Below are positions 7,028-13,351 of a DNA stretch of 16,053 nucleotides, one piece after another. A model generated the notes under the pieces. That model did no database searches. It was not told the DNA's origin and was given only the letters and a program-made list of their open reading frames with translations. Position numbers and translations under genes: made by a program. Positions within the stretch are counted from its first letter, which is position 1. Every line of letters starts with the position of its first letter. The stretch is taken from contig CAYSXI010000124.1 in the NCBI GenBank assembly GCA_964434955.1, positions 1-16,053 of the forward strand, in the 5' to 3' direction. This DNA is from JANQLU01 sp964434955. GTDB taxonomy: Bacteria; Planctomycetota; Planctomycetia; Pirellulales; Pirellulaceae.

Positions 7028-7500
7028 GACAACCGTGTTTTCTCAAAGCGCAACACTTTCCCATCCTCGGGATCGACTACCTCTCCGAGTTCAATAAAGC
7101 CTGCCTTTTCTAAAACGCGAATCGAAGCGGAATGGTCGGGCAACGTGTGCGCACGAACCTTGGTAACTGTATTTTGAGAAAGAGCATGATTGGCAAGGGT
7201 AATCGCGGATTCCGTCGCGAAGCCATGCCCACGAAAAGCCTCTTCGGTCATGTACGCAATCTCTACACAACCATCGACAGGCGGCCCTTTAAAACCGCAA
7301 TGACCGACCGGCTCATTATCTGAAAGGCGGACAACGTGAAACCCATGCCACCAAGGATCGGCAACGGTCGCATCTAGCACCGCGTTGAGCCAATTGGGCG
7401 ACACGTGCTCGCGATCGGTTTCGGGAATTGTTTCGACGAACTTTCGAACCTCGTCGACCGATTTCAAAACCAACTTGATGGCTCCCGATTCAATCTCCAT
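7003..7500 (-). CDS. GNAT family N-acetyltransferase (RimJ/RimL-like)
   Basis: A 165-residue protein with GNAT features: a central strand, VGHCGFKGPP, then EIAYMTEEAFRGHGFATES carrying the acetyl-CoA pyrophosphate-binding (R/Q)xxGxA-like motif as RGHGFA, and the C-terminal ASIRVLEKAGFIELG block. It resembles the branch that acetylates ribosomal-protein N-termini or small amines, and the substrate cannot be inferred. I chose the ATG at 7498-7500 (MEIESG). It lies one base after the stop of the glycosylase gene, and longer starts up to 7596 would be buried in that gene. The last residues (KKNSRPQ) are encoded within the bidirectional terminator. Confidence 0.9.
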   Translation of the reverse strand: MEIESGAIKLVLKSVDEVRKFVETIPETDREHVSPNWLNAVLDATVADPWWHGFHVVRLSDNEPVGHCGFKGPPVDGCVEIAYMTEEAFRGHGFATESAITLANHALSQNTVTKVRAHTLPDHSASIRVLEKAGFIELGEVVDPEDGKVLRFEKTRLSKKNSRPQ

Positions 7501-7501
7501 T

Positions 7502-8398
7502 TCAGCTTTCCTCTTCTCGCACCAAATCATCAACGGTCTTGGGCCAATCGTCTTTGAGCAGCCTCGAAAGTGACCGGTCCGCCAGAATTTTTCCATTGGT
7601 TTGACAAAGCGGACAGTAGTTCATTTCTTTGTCGGCATAGACGACGCGTTGAATAAGCGTTTTGCAAACGCGGCAAGGCTTTCCGAATCTTCCGTGGGCA
7701 TACATTTCGTCTCGAAACGCTGTGACTCGTTCCGGAAAATTTTCGCCGACTTGCTCGCGCAATCTCTCGATCCATTCATTCAAGACCAGTTTGCTTGTTG
7801 CGAATAGTCGGCTTATCTGCTGATCGGTAAGTTTTCTGGTGTGTTGAAAAGGCGAGATTCCAGCGCGGAGCAAAATTTCATCACTGTAGGCGTTTCCAAT
7901 CCCAGACAATAGGTTCGGATTTGTCAGCGCCCGTTTGATGGTTCGATTCTCTTGACGAAGCGCTTGGGCAAATTCTTCTTCGCGACAATCCATGACTTCG
8001 AGTGCCGACTTGTCAAAAGCGGGAAGCGAATCCGAATACGTCACATGCAACGAAGCTCGTTTTTTGGTGCCAGCCTCGGTAAGCATCATTGTGCCGTGTT
8101 CAAAAAGAATGGCCATCAAATCGTTTTTGCTCCGAGGAAGCGAACTTGGTTTCCGCCAATGGAATCGCCCGGTAATCATTAGATGGAAAACCAAGTTCAA
8201 TTCTCCCTCCAATTCCCAGATGATTCGCTTGCCGAATCGCTGGAACCCGACCACTCTTTTGCCAATGCAGTCTTCGATTGGCGGCTCAAATGTCCTCAAG
8301 ACGAAAGGACTTTTGATCACAATGTTCTTGATTTTGTGTTTGAGAAGAAAGCGTTCCAGCGCTTCCAAGTAACAGATGACATCAGGCAGTTCAGGCAA
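7502..8398 (-). CDS. Formamidopyrimidine-DNA glycosylase family protein (Fpg/Nei)
   Basis: A 298-residue base-excision repair glycosylase/AP lyase. It begins PELPDV, giving the catalytic Pro2 and Glu3, so the start must be the TTG at 8396-8398 (TGAGGA lies 7 bases upstream). The conserved Lys57 sits in FGKRIIW. NLLSGIGNAYSDEIL (162-176) is the helix-two-turn-helix with Asn169. The C-terminal zinc finger is C242-x2-C245-x16-C262-x2-C265. The DNA-binding finger arginine of E. coli Fpg (Arg258, five residues before the third Cys) aligns here with Lys257, a substitution that may alter substrate range or lyase activity. About 30 residues extend beyond the zinc finger. Probable role: removal of oxidised purines or pyrimidines. 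It is co-transcribed with the downstream acetyltransferase (1-base gap). Confidence 0.93.
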   Translation of the reverse strand: MPELPDVICYLEALERFLLKHKIKNIVIKSPFVLRTFEPPIEDCIGKRVVGFQRFGKRIIWELEGELNLVFHLMITGRFHWRKPSSLPRSKNDLMAILFEHGTMMLTEAGTKKRASLHVTYSDSLPAFDKSALEVMDCREEEFAQALRQENRTIKRALTNPNLLSGIGNAYSDEILLRAGISPFQHTRKLTDQQISRLFATSKLVLNEWIERLREQVGENFPERVTAFRDEMYAHGRFGKPCRVCKTLIQRVVYADKEMNYCPLCQTNGKILADRSLSRLLKDDWPKTVDDLVREEES

Positions 8399-8885
8399 GC
8401 TGGGATCCTCAAAACGAATTCAACGCGTCGAATGTCTCTGGATTCGGACAAATTTGGCAAAAATAAATACTGGAAGTTTTTTCGCCATTGATCAATTGAC
8501 CTTGGGCAAAACAGGGCAATTTTGCCAGTGTTTGCGTCGAATTCAGTCCGATTGGGTCGTCTTGTCAAAAAGTAATGAACATTCTTAGCCGAAACACGAA
8601 CATAGTTCGGAACAGGCGGGAAAAGCAAAATTTGAATCAGTTTGCTTAAACAGCTATCATAAATTTGATTCAGGCAGAGGCGATCAGAATCTTTTCCAGC
8701 CAAATTCCATCAGTGAACAAGCGAGAAACTTCGTGTTTTCGCTGGTGTTAAATCATAAGTGATTTCTCGAATTAACATTCCGTCAATTCGGATCACCGGC
8801 ATGCGTTTAATCGTTCGTTGATTTTGGAACTCGGGATCCACACTTCTCGTCAAAATTCCGGCAGGTAAAAACGGCGGTAGCCACC
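8399..8885. other. Intergenic region between divergent Fpg and pentapeptide genes
   Basis: 487 bases with no convincing gene. The leftward Fpg promoter must lie near its left end, but no clear match was found. A hairpin without a T-tract (AGCGAGAAAC/GTTTTCGCT, 8720-8743) and an ECF-like promoter (8826-8851) are near the right end. Open frames here lack family features and compete with each other. Confidence 0.6.
8826..8851 (+). promoter_or_regulatory. Possible ECF-sigma promoter of the pentapeptide gene
   Basis: GGAAC (8826-8830), 17 bases, then CGTC (8848-8851): the layout of many extracytoplasmic-function sigma promoters. The predicted transcript start is about 25-30 bases before the ATG at 8886. 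Seen by eye. Planctomycetes encode many ECF sigmas, but the cognate factor is unknown. Confidence 0.35.
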
Positions 8886-9530
8886 ATGACTGAAATTAAA
8901 CAAAAGGAAACCGGCAAAGTAATCCTTTCGGTTGCCAATTCGCCCTCTCTGAAAGGCGTGACAATCAAAGGGAGAAACCTTGCGGGCGCAGATTTTTCCG
9001 GTGCTGATTTGTCCGGAACCACGTTCGACGGTTGCAGCCTTTCCGAGGCAGACTTCCGGGCCTGTGTTCTAACAAAGGCCAAATTCAAAAATTGCGTGAT
9101 GAAACGCGCGATCTTTACGGGTGCCGATTTGGCCAATGCGGAAATTGTTGATGGCGTGATGGATGGTGCGCAGCTACAACGTATTCACGCGCCAAATATT
9201 CAGATCCGTCACGCCAAGCTGAATGGCGCTGACATGAGCGAGGCGCACATGCCAAATTCCGATTGCAGTTTTTCGGAAATGCGGTGCTTGATGCACAAAG
9301 CAGATTTTTCTGGTTCGAATCTTTATGGCGTTGATTTTACGAGCGCTGACTTGTCGAATGCCGACCTTCAAAATTCTGACATGACGAGTGCGAAGATTCA
9401 AAATGCTGATTTCACGCATGCCAAACTGATTGGAAGTATCAGCACCAATGGCCGTCCTTGGGGTCAGTTCGCCTCGAAAAAGAAAGATCCCAAAAAGCCG
9501 TGGTGGAATTTCTGGGGCGCCGCTCTCTGA
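8886..9530 (+). CDS. Pentapeptide-repeat protein
   Basis: A 214-residue protein built of A(D/N)LxX-type pentapeptides from about residue 23 to 185 (NLAGADFSGADLSGTTF, ADFSGSNLYGVDF, ADLSNADLQNSDM), predicted to form a right-handed quadrilateral beta-helix. Repeat quality dips around residues 98-110 (RIHAPNIQIRHAKL), possibly a break or cap. No signal peptide or membrane segment is visible, so it is probably cytoplasmic. The lysine-rich C-terminal tail ends in KKPWWNFWGAAL, an aromatic patch outside the repeats that may bind a partner or membrane. Pentapeptide proteins include DNA-gyrase mimics (Qnr, MfpA), but no gyrase-specific feature can be seen, so function is unknown. It is probably monocistronic. 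Confidence 0.9.
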   Translation: MTEIKQKETGKVILSVANSPSLKGVTIKGRNLAGADFSGADLSGTTFDGCSLSEADFRACVLTKAKFKNCVMKRAIFTGADLANAEIVDGVMDGAQLQRIHAPNIQIRHAKLNGADMSEAHMPNSDCSFSEMRCLMHKADFSGSNLYGVDFTSADLSNADLQNSDMTSAKIQNADFTHAKLIGSISTNGRPWGQFASKKKDPKKPWWNFWGAAL

Positions 9531-9927
9531 TTCCTCTCGGTACCAAATTTTAAAGCCAACCAGCGCTTCGTCCCATGTTTACTGGGTCGGATGCCTCTTT
9601 TGATCGCTCCCTTGCCCAAGTCGCATCGTGTCAACGATTGGATAGCCTTTGAGCAAGTTTTGTGGTTATCGCTTGGTCGCTTGTCAGCTTCTTGAACCGT
9701 CGATTTGCCGACGTTAATCCGGTGCCCCCTATTTCGGTTAAACGAGTAACAGCCAAATGCATTTTTTGGCACTAATTTTTTCGGGCTCGATGTCTTAACG
9801 CATTTGCGGAAAACGCAGTCAATCCGGAAAAGGTGGATCGCGGTTTGATTGCCGAATCCAATCCAGGCCTTGCCTCGAAACAACAATCAACCAATCATTT
9901 AATGTCCTAACTCCATTCGGCGAAACG
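9531..9927. other. Intergenic region between pentapeptide and DUF1295 genes
   Basis: 397 bases without a convincing gene. At 9752-9770, GCCAAA and TTTGGC can pair, and a run of six Ts lies a few bases downstream. This is a weak candidate rightward terminator for the pentapeptide gene. The DUF1295 promoter was not identified. Confidence 0.5.
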
Positions 9928-10719
9928 ATGAGCATCACAACGATCCTTTTCATCAACCTTGCACTTGCTTGCATGCTGATGTCTTCCGTTTGGGTGATTA
10001 GTCTTTTCCGTCGTGATGCCAGCGTGATCGACCCATTTTGGGGAGTCGGTTTTTGCGTCTTGGCCATTTCCAGCTTTTTCCTTGGTCCAGCTTCGGGATC
10101 CTTGCCAACGCTAATGCTGGTCCTGGTTCTTGTCTGGGGCTTGCGACTATCGCTTTATCTGGGTTATCGCTACATCCACGAAGGTGAAGATCGTCGTTAC
10201 AAGGCGATGCGAAATCGTCACCCTGACACGTTCTGGCTGCGGAGCCTCGTAACGGTCTTTAATCTTCAAGCCGTTGTGCTCTGGGTGGTTTCTTTGCCGA
10301 TTCAAGTCGCCATCGTGCAAGGTGCGGAAAGCACGGTGGGTGTGGCTGCGATCGCTGGGGTTATCTTGTGGTCGATAGGACTGTTTTTTGAAACGGTTGG
10401 CGACTGGCAACTAATGAAATTTAAATCAAACCCGGTGAATCAAAAGCGGGTTCTGAGACAGGGCCTATGGAAATACACGAGACACCCCAATTACTTCGGT
10501 GACTTTTGCGTCATGTGGGGGTTTTTCCTAATTTCAATATCTGCAGGCGGCATCTGGACCGTGTTTGCACCGGCCATCATGTCATTCTTTTTACTTCGCG
10601 TCTCTGGTGTCACCCTGCTCGAGAAGTCCATTTCAAAAAGACGTCCCGAGTACGAGGAGTATGTCCAATCGACGAGCTCCTTCCTTCCTTGGTTTCCAAA
10701 ACAATCAACGAATTCCTGA
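9928..10719 (+). CDS. DUF1295 / steroid 5-alpha-reductase-like membrane protein
   Basis: A 263-residue polytopic membrane protein with about six hydrophobic segments. The DUF1295 signature is clear: VIDPFWGVGF (residues 33-42), WGLRLSLYLGYR, an EDRRYKAMR motif, the C-terminal LWKYTRHPNYFGDFCVMWG (about 174-192, the isoprenylcysteine-methyltransferase/steroid-reductase NADPH-binding region), and a final RRPEYEEYVQSTSSFLPWFP. Members are thought to reduce double bonds in lipid or steroid-like molecules with NADPH. In many proteobacteria this family sits in the same cluster as the FAD-oxidoreductase, DUF1365 and CFA-like genes, so it may act with the operon at 1-4610 although it is placed apart here (inference). 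It has its own transcription unit, with a probable terminator about 195 bases downstream. Confidence 0.92.
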   Translation: MSITTILFINLALACMLMSSVWVISLFRRDASVIDPFWGVGFCVLAISSFFLGPASGSLPTLMLVLVLVWGLRLSLYLGYRYIHEGEDRRYKAMRNRHPDTFWLRSLVTVFNLQAVVLWVVSLPIQVAIVQGAESTVGVAAIAGVILWSIGLFFETVGDWQLMKFKSNPVNQKRVLRQGLWKYTRHPNYFGDFCVMWGFFLISISAGGIWTVFAPAIMSFFLLRVSGVTLLEKSISKRRPEYEEYVQSTSSFLPWFPKQSTNS

Positions 10720-10914
10720 AAACGGTTTCTGAAAGTTCGGCCAATTTGACACTCGCACCTCGGAAAACGGTTTGGTTTCCATTTTGAGATCAAATGTTTC
10801 CAAATTGCGACAGTCGAAGATCGATTCGTACCTTTCAGGCCAAAAAAAAGAATTCGTGAAATAAAAAACGATCTGTTTTTTGATCGGAAAAACGGGTGAA
10901 TTCGAATGTTTTTT

Positions 10915-10937
10915 TTGCTGTACCGGCAATTTTTTTT
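10915..10937 (+). terminator. Rho-independent terminator after DUF1295 gene
   Basis: TTGCTG (10915-10920) pairs with CGGCAA (10924-10929) around the triloop TAC (one T-G wobble), followed by eight Ts (10930-10937). The stem is short but of classic form. It lies about 195 bases after the DUF1295 stop. Confidence 0.55.
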
Positions 10938-10954
10938 CGAATGAACTAAAAACC

Positions 10955-10982
10955 TTGTAACGGTATGGCGTTTGCGACGCTC
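10955..10982 (+). promoter_or_regulatory. Possible ECF-type promoter of the small Cys-rich gene
   Basis: TTGTAAC (10955-10961), 16 bases, then CGCTC (10978-10982), an AAC-N16-CG layout. It lies about 90 bases before the start codon and just after the terminator. A weak match judged by eye. Confidence 0.25.
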
Positions 10983-11070
10983 TTAACTTCAACAAAAGTC
11001 ATTTCATTCAATCAGGAATAAAGCACGAACCTCCACGACAAGAAGGGGTCTTAACAAAGGAGACCAGGCG

Positions 11071-11307
11071 ATGATCAACAAACCAAATCAAAACTGTGAA
11101 TTCGGATGTGAGTCCGGCAAATGTAAGCACGACCGTTCTGATTCGATTGATCAAGCCATTGTCATTGAGAATGACTTTCCGATCGATTTCGAGGATTCCA
11201 GATTTTTGGAACTCGATGGATGGTACTCTGACGACCTTGAAAAACTTGAATCAAGATTCGAGGAATTCGTAACCGTGGCATCGACACGCAAATACCATCA
11301 ACGCTAA
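11071..11307 (+). CDS. Small Cys-rich acidic protein of unknown function
   Basis: A 78-residue protein not matched to any family I recognise. Support for its being real: AAAGGAG ends 8 bases before the ATG, one of the best ribosome sites in the window. It also has its own upstream promoter region after a terminator and a composition typical of a folded soluble protein. The N-terminus carries a compact C9-x3-C13-x4-C18-x-H20 cluster that could bind zinc or another metal. The middle is strongly acidic, and residues about 46-64 (WYSDDLEKLESRFEEFV) predict an amphipathic helix. No signal peptide or membrane segment. A possible small regulatory or metal-binding protein (inference). Convergent with the transporter gene, 14 bases between stops. 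Confidence 0.75.
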   Translation: MINKPNQNCEFGCESGKCKHDRSDSIDQAIVIENDFPIDFEDSRFLELDGWYSDDLEKLESRFEEFVTVASTRKYHQR

Positions 11308-11321
11308 GCACGACAATTGCG

Positions 11322-12365
11322 TCAGTCGTCTTGGGCCGGCTTGCTGGCTGCCGGGCTTTTCCTGGGTTGGCTTCCCAAAATCAAGTAACCGGCAAACATG
11401 ATTGCCAGGCCAATACCGAGTTGCATCGAAAATCTTTCACCAAAGTAGAAAATCGCTGTGAGCGTTGTCATTGCGATCTGGGCGACATTCGTGACGTTGA
11501 CATAGACCAGCGGTAGGTGCTTGAATGCTTTGCTTAGCGATAAAAAGGCCAGGGAATTACAAAGCGCCGCGCCGATCAGACAAAACCAGGTCGGTCCATC
11601 GGTGCTTCGCACAATCTCAAACCCGTGATTCCTGAAGGTCATCGTGCCGATCATCACGACACCGGTCGCGCCAACAATCACCATCGGCGTCGCCAAAGGA
11701 ATGTTGTACTTCAGGCTCGTCCTCAAACTTAATCCAAGGAAGGCATAGGCGAAACCAGCGGAAGCGGCAGCGATCGCCCCCAGAACAGGCCAGGTCTTGG
11801 AGGTAATATTGACCTCGGGTTGCGAAGGATTCGCGGCACCCAGTCCCAGCAAAAATATGGCGGCGATAAACATGACCATCACGATTTTCATGACGCCGGA
11901 AACGGGCTCGCCCAAGCAGATCTTTCCCAGCGTTGCCCCGGCAATAATCATGATCGACATCAGTAGGGGCACCGACAACGCCATCCCGATTTGTTCCAAC
12001 GACCATTGGAATGCGAGGTTACCAGCAAGCTGAACAAACAAAGCTGCCACAAACAGAAGCAAGCAGATTTTCAACGGTGGAAAGATTCTTGATTTGATGC
12101 GGCCGGTCGCAAAAACAAACAACAACCAGGGAAGAAAAATCAGCGTTGTACAACCGGCTTTGCAGGTCACGACCCATTCATGTGGCGTCCCGTCCGAAAG
12201 TTGGCGAAGAAACGCGTTGGCCGTCGCATAACCAATCGCGGCCAGAGCCGCATACATCACGCCGTACCACGACAGCCCCGGCGACTTGGGTTCCGCCGAC
12301 GGCTTCATCTCTCGCGAGTGCTTTTCCTCGGCCTCCTGATCAGCCATTGAGTCGGTGTTTTTCAA
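11322..12365 (-). CDS. EamA/DMT family transporter
   Basis: A 347-residue integral membrane protein with about ten hydrophobic helices in two repeated five-helix halves (EamA fold), preceded by a polar, charged N-terminal tail of about 30 residues and ending in a short polar tail. The second half ends with the typical pattern ALCNSLAFLSLSKAFKHLPLVYVNV then TTLTAIFYFGERF, where Glu in FGE is the usual EamA signature. The substrate is unknown (metabolite or drug efflux in this superfamily). The start used is the TTG at 12363-12365, with GGAG 5 bases upstream. The ATGs at 12347 and further in (MKPSAEP) are alternatives. It overlaps the end of the upstream gene by 26 bases, suggesting co-transcription. 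Confidence 0.9.
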   Translation of the reverse strand: MKNTDSMADQEAEEKHSREMKPSAEPKSPGLSWYGVMYAALAAIGYATANAFLRQLSDGTPHEWVVTCKAGCTTLIFLPWLLFVFATGRIKSRIFPPLKICLLLFVAALFVQLAGNLAFQWSLEQIGMALSVPLLMSIMIIAGATLGKICLGEPVSGVMKIVMVMFIAAIFLLGLGAANPSQPEVNITSKTWPVLGAIAAASAGFAYAFLGLSLRTSLKYNIPLATPMVIVGATGVVMIGTMTFRNHGFEIVRSTDGPTWFCLIGAALCNSLAFLSLSKAFKHLPLVYVNVTNVAQIAMTTLTAIFYFGERFSMQLGIGLAIMFAGYLILGSQPRKSPAASKPAQDD

Positions 12366-13305
12366 CTTCGCTCCAAATCGTCTCGTGGTGTTGCCCGCTC
12401 AGTAACTCATCAAACCGCACATAGGGTCTTCGCCCCATTACTTTTCTTTTCCGGGCCGGACTAGGAGCCCCCTGGCGTCCGCATTCGCCACATTGGTTCG
12501 TTTCCTGTGTCGCTTTGCAATCGGGGCAATGAGAATCAATTTGCCAAGTCAGTCCATCGGAAAATCCTGCTGGATACAGACCGATATCAAGACGAACTTG
12601 GTATTTGACACAAACGTCCAATGCATTCAATAACGCACCCAAGTATAACGGCTGCCCGGGCAACTCGTCGATTGCGGCAAAATACTCTCGCCATTGGCTT
12701 AACGAATACTCAGACCAAAGCTGAGGGTTCCAAATTTGATTCCAGGAACCACCAATGGCTCGCGCCAAACCACCGGCCGTGTTCGATTGGGCGAGTTCAC
12801 CAACCAAATTTCTCCAGCCATCGTCTCTCGACAGATTTGGTTTCGCGACGATTCCAAAACAATTTGCGATCCGTTGCTCAAAAGTCGGAACCTCGGAAGT
12901 CAATTGGTTGACTCGACAACGGCTACACTGATCGTCAACGCTTTCGTACCCGCCATGGCCCTCGAAGACTTCATCAACAAAAAATGCAAAACAGCTTTCG
13001 ATCCGCGCTGGCCAAGGAGGCACGATGTCGGGGCGTTGTTCGAAAGCTCGAATCGGACTGCAATGATCAACCTTCCTGCCTTGGTTCGCGGGTTCTCCGC
13101 CCAGGTCGTCAAACGCACGAATGGCCAAACCGGAAACAACTCGATTTTGGCTTTTTGCGATCGCCGCTTCACGAACCGTCCGTAATGTCCGTTCAGTCGA
13201 TTCCGGCGAATCGATTTGACTCCATTCACGCAACGCACATGAAATTCGAATCGACCAGCGTGCGAATACCGGTGTTCTTCCGATAATCGCAGCCTGTCGT
13301 TTCAT
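12340..13305 (-). CDS. Unrecognised protein with zinc-ribbon-like cysteines
   Basis: A 321-residue soluble protein without a family I recognise. The C-terminal part has C260-x2-C263-x8-C272-x2-C275, a zinc-ribbon spacing, followed by a basic linker (PSPARKRKVMGRRP, 281-294) and a short final helix. A second pair, C127-x2-C130, lies in the middle, and Cys82, Cys105 and Cys149 are isolated. The region 160-235 is Trp-rich (WRNLVGE, SWNQIWNPQLW, LSQWREYF). No signal peptide or membrane segment. Real coding is supported by length, lack of a competing family hit on the other strand, and position: 46 bases after purH and overlapping the transporter start. Possible planctomycete-specific nucleic-acid or protein-binding factor (inference). 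Confidence 0.75.
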   Translation of the reverse strand: MKRQAAIIGRTPVFARWSIRISCALREWSQIDSPESTERTLRTVREAAIAKSQNRVVSGLAIRAFDDLGGEPANQGRKVDHCSPIRAFEQRPDIVPPWPARIESCFAFFVDEVFEGHGGYESVDDQCSRCRVNQLTSEVPTFEQRIANCFGIVAKPNLSRDDGWRNLVGELAQSNTAGGLARAIGGSWNQIWNPQLWSEYSLSQWREYFAAIDELPGQPLYLGALLNALDVCVKYQVRLDIGLYPAGFSDGLTWQIDSHCPDCKATQETNQCGECGRQGAPSPARKRKVMGRRPYVRFDELLSGQHHETIWSEVEKHRLNG

Positions 13306-13351
13306 GGTTGCTTCTGTTCAGGGGTGTCGAACAAAGGGCTAATTCGCCCGG

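Larger units (their letters stand above)
10720..11070. other. AT-rich intergenic region with terminators and a promoter
   Basis: 351 bases with no gene seen. It contains a leftward weak hairpin, CGATC/GATCG (10869-10886), followed leftwards by a T-run, then a rightward terminator (10915-10937), a possible ECF promoter (10959-10982) and the ribosome binding site of the small gene that follows. Confidence 0.6.

Noticed and set aside
7501..7596. Upstream extension of the GNAT frame to 7596.
   Set aside because: It is buried in the end of the glycosylase gene. The ATG at 7500, one base after that stop, gives a normal GNAT length.
8317..8703. Leftward open frame of 128 codons covering the start of the Fpg gene and its upstream region.
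   Set aside because: No recognisable motif, overlap with the well-supported Fpg start, and a composition like translated noncoding DNA.
8720..8743. Hairpin AGCGAGAAAC / GTTTTCGCT.
   Set aside because: One bulged base, no T-run on either strand, and not at a gene end. No function could be supported.
9767..9782. TGGCAC followed by a T-rich stretch, resembling a sigma54 promoter.
   Set aside because: The GC of the -12 element is missing (TTTTC instead of TTGCA), so the match is only half a promoter.
9464..9886. Leftward open frame of 140 codons across the end of the pentapeptide gene and the following gap.
   Set aside because: No family features, no ribosome site noted, and antisense to a clear gene. 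Taken as chance.
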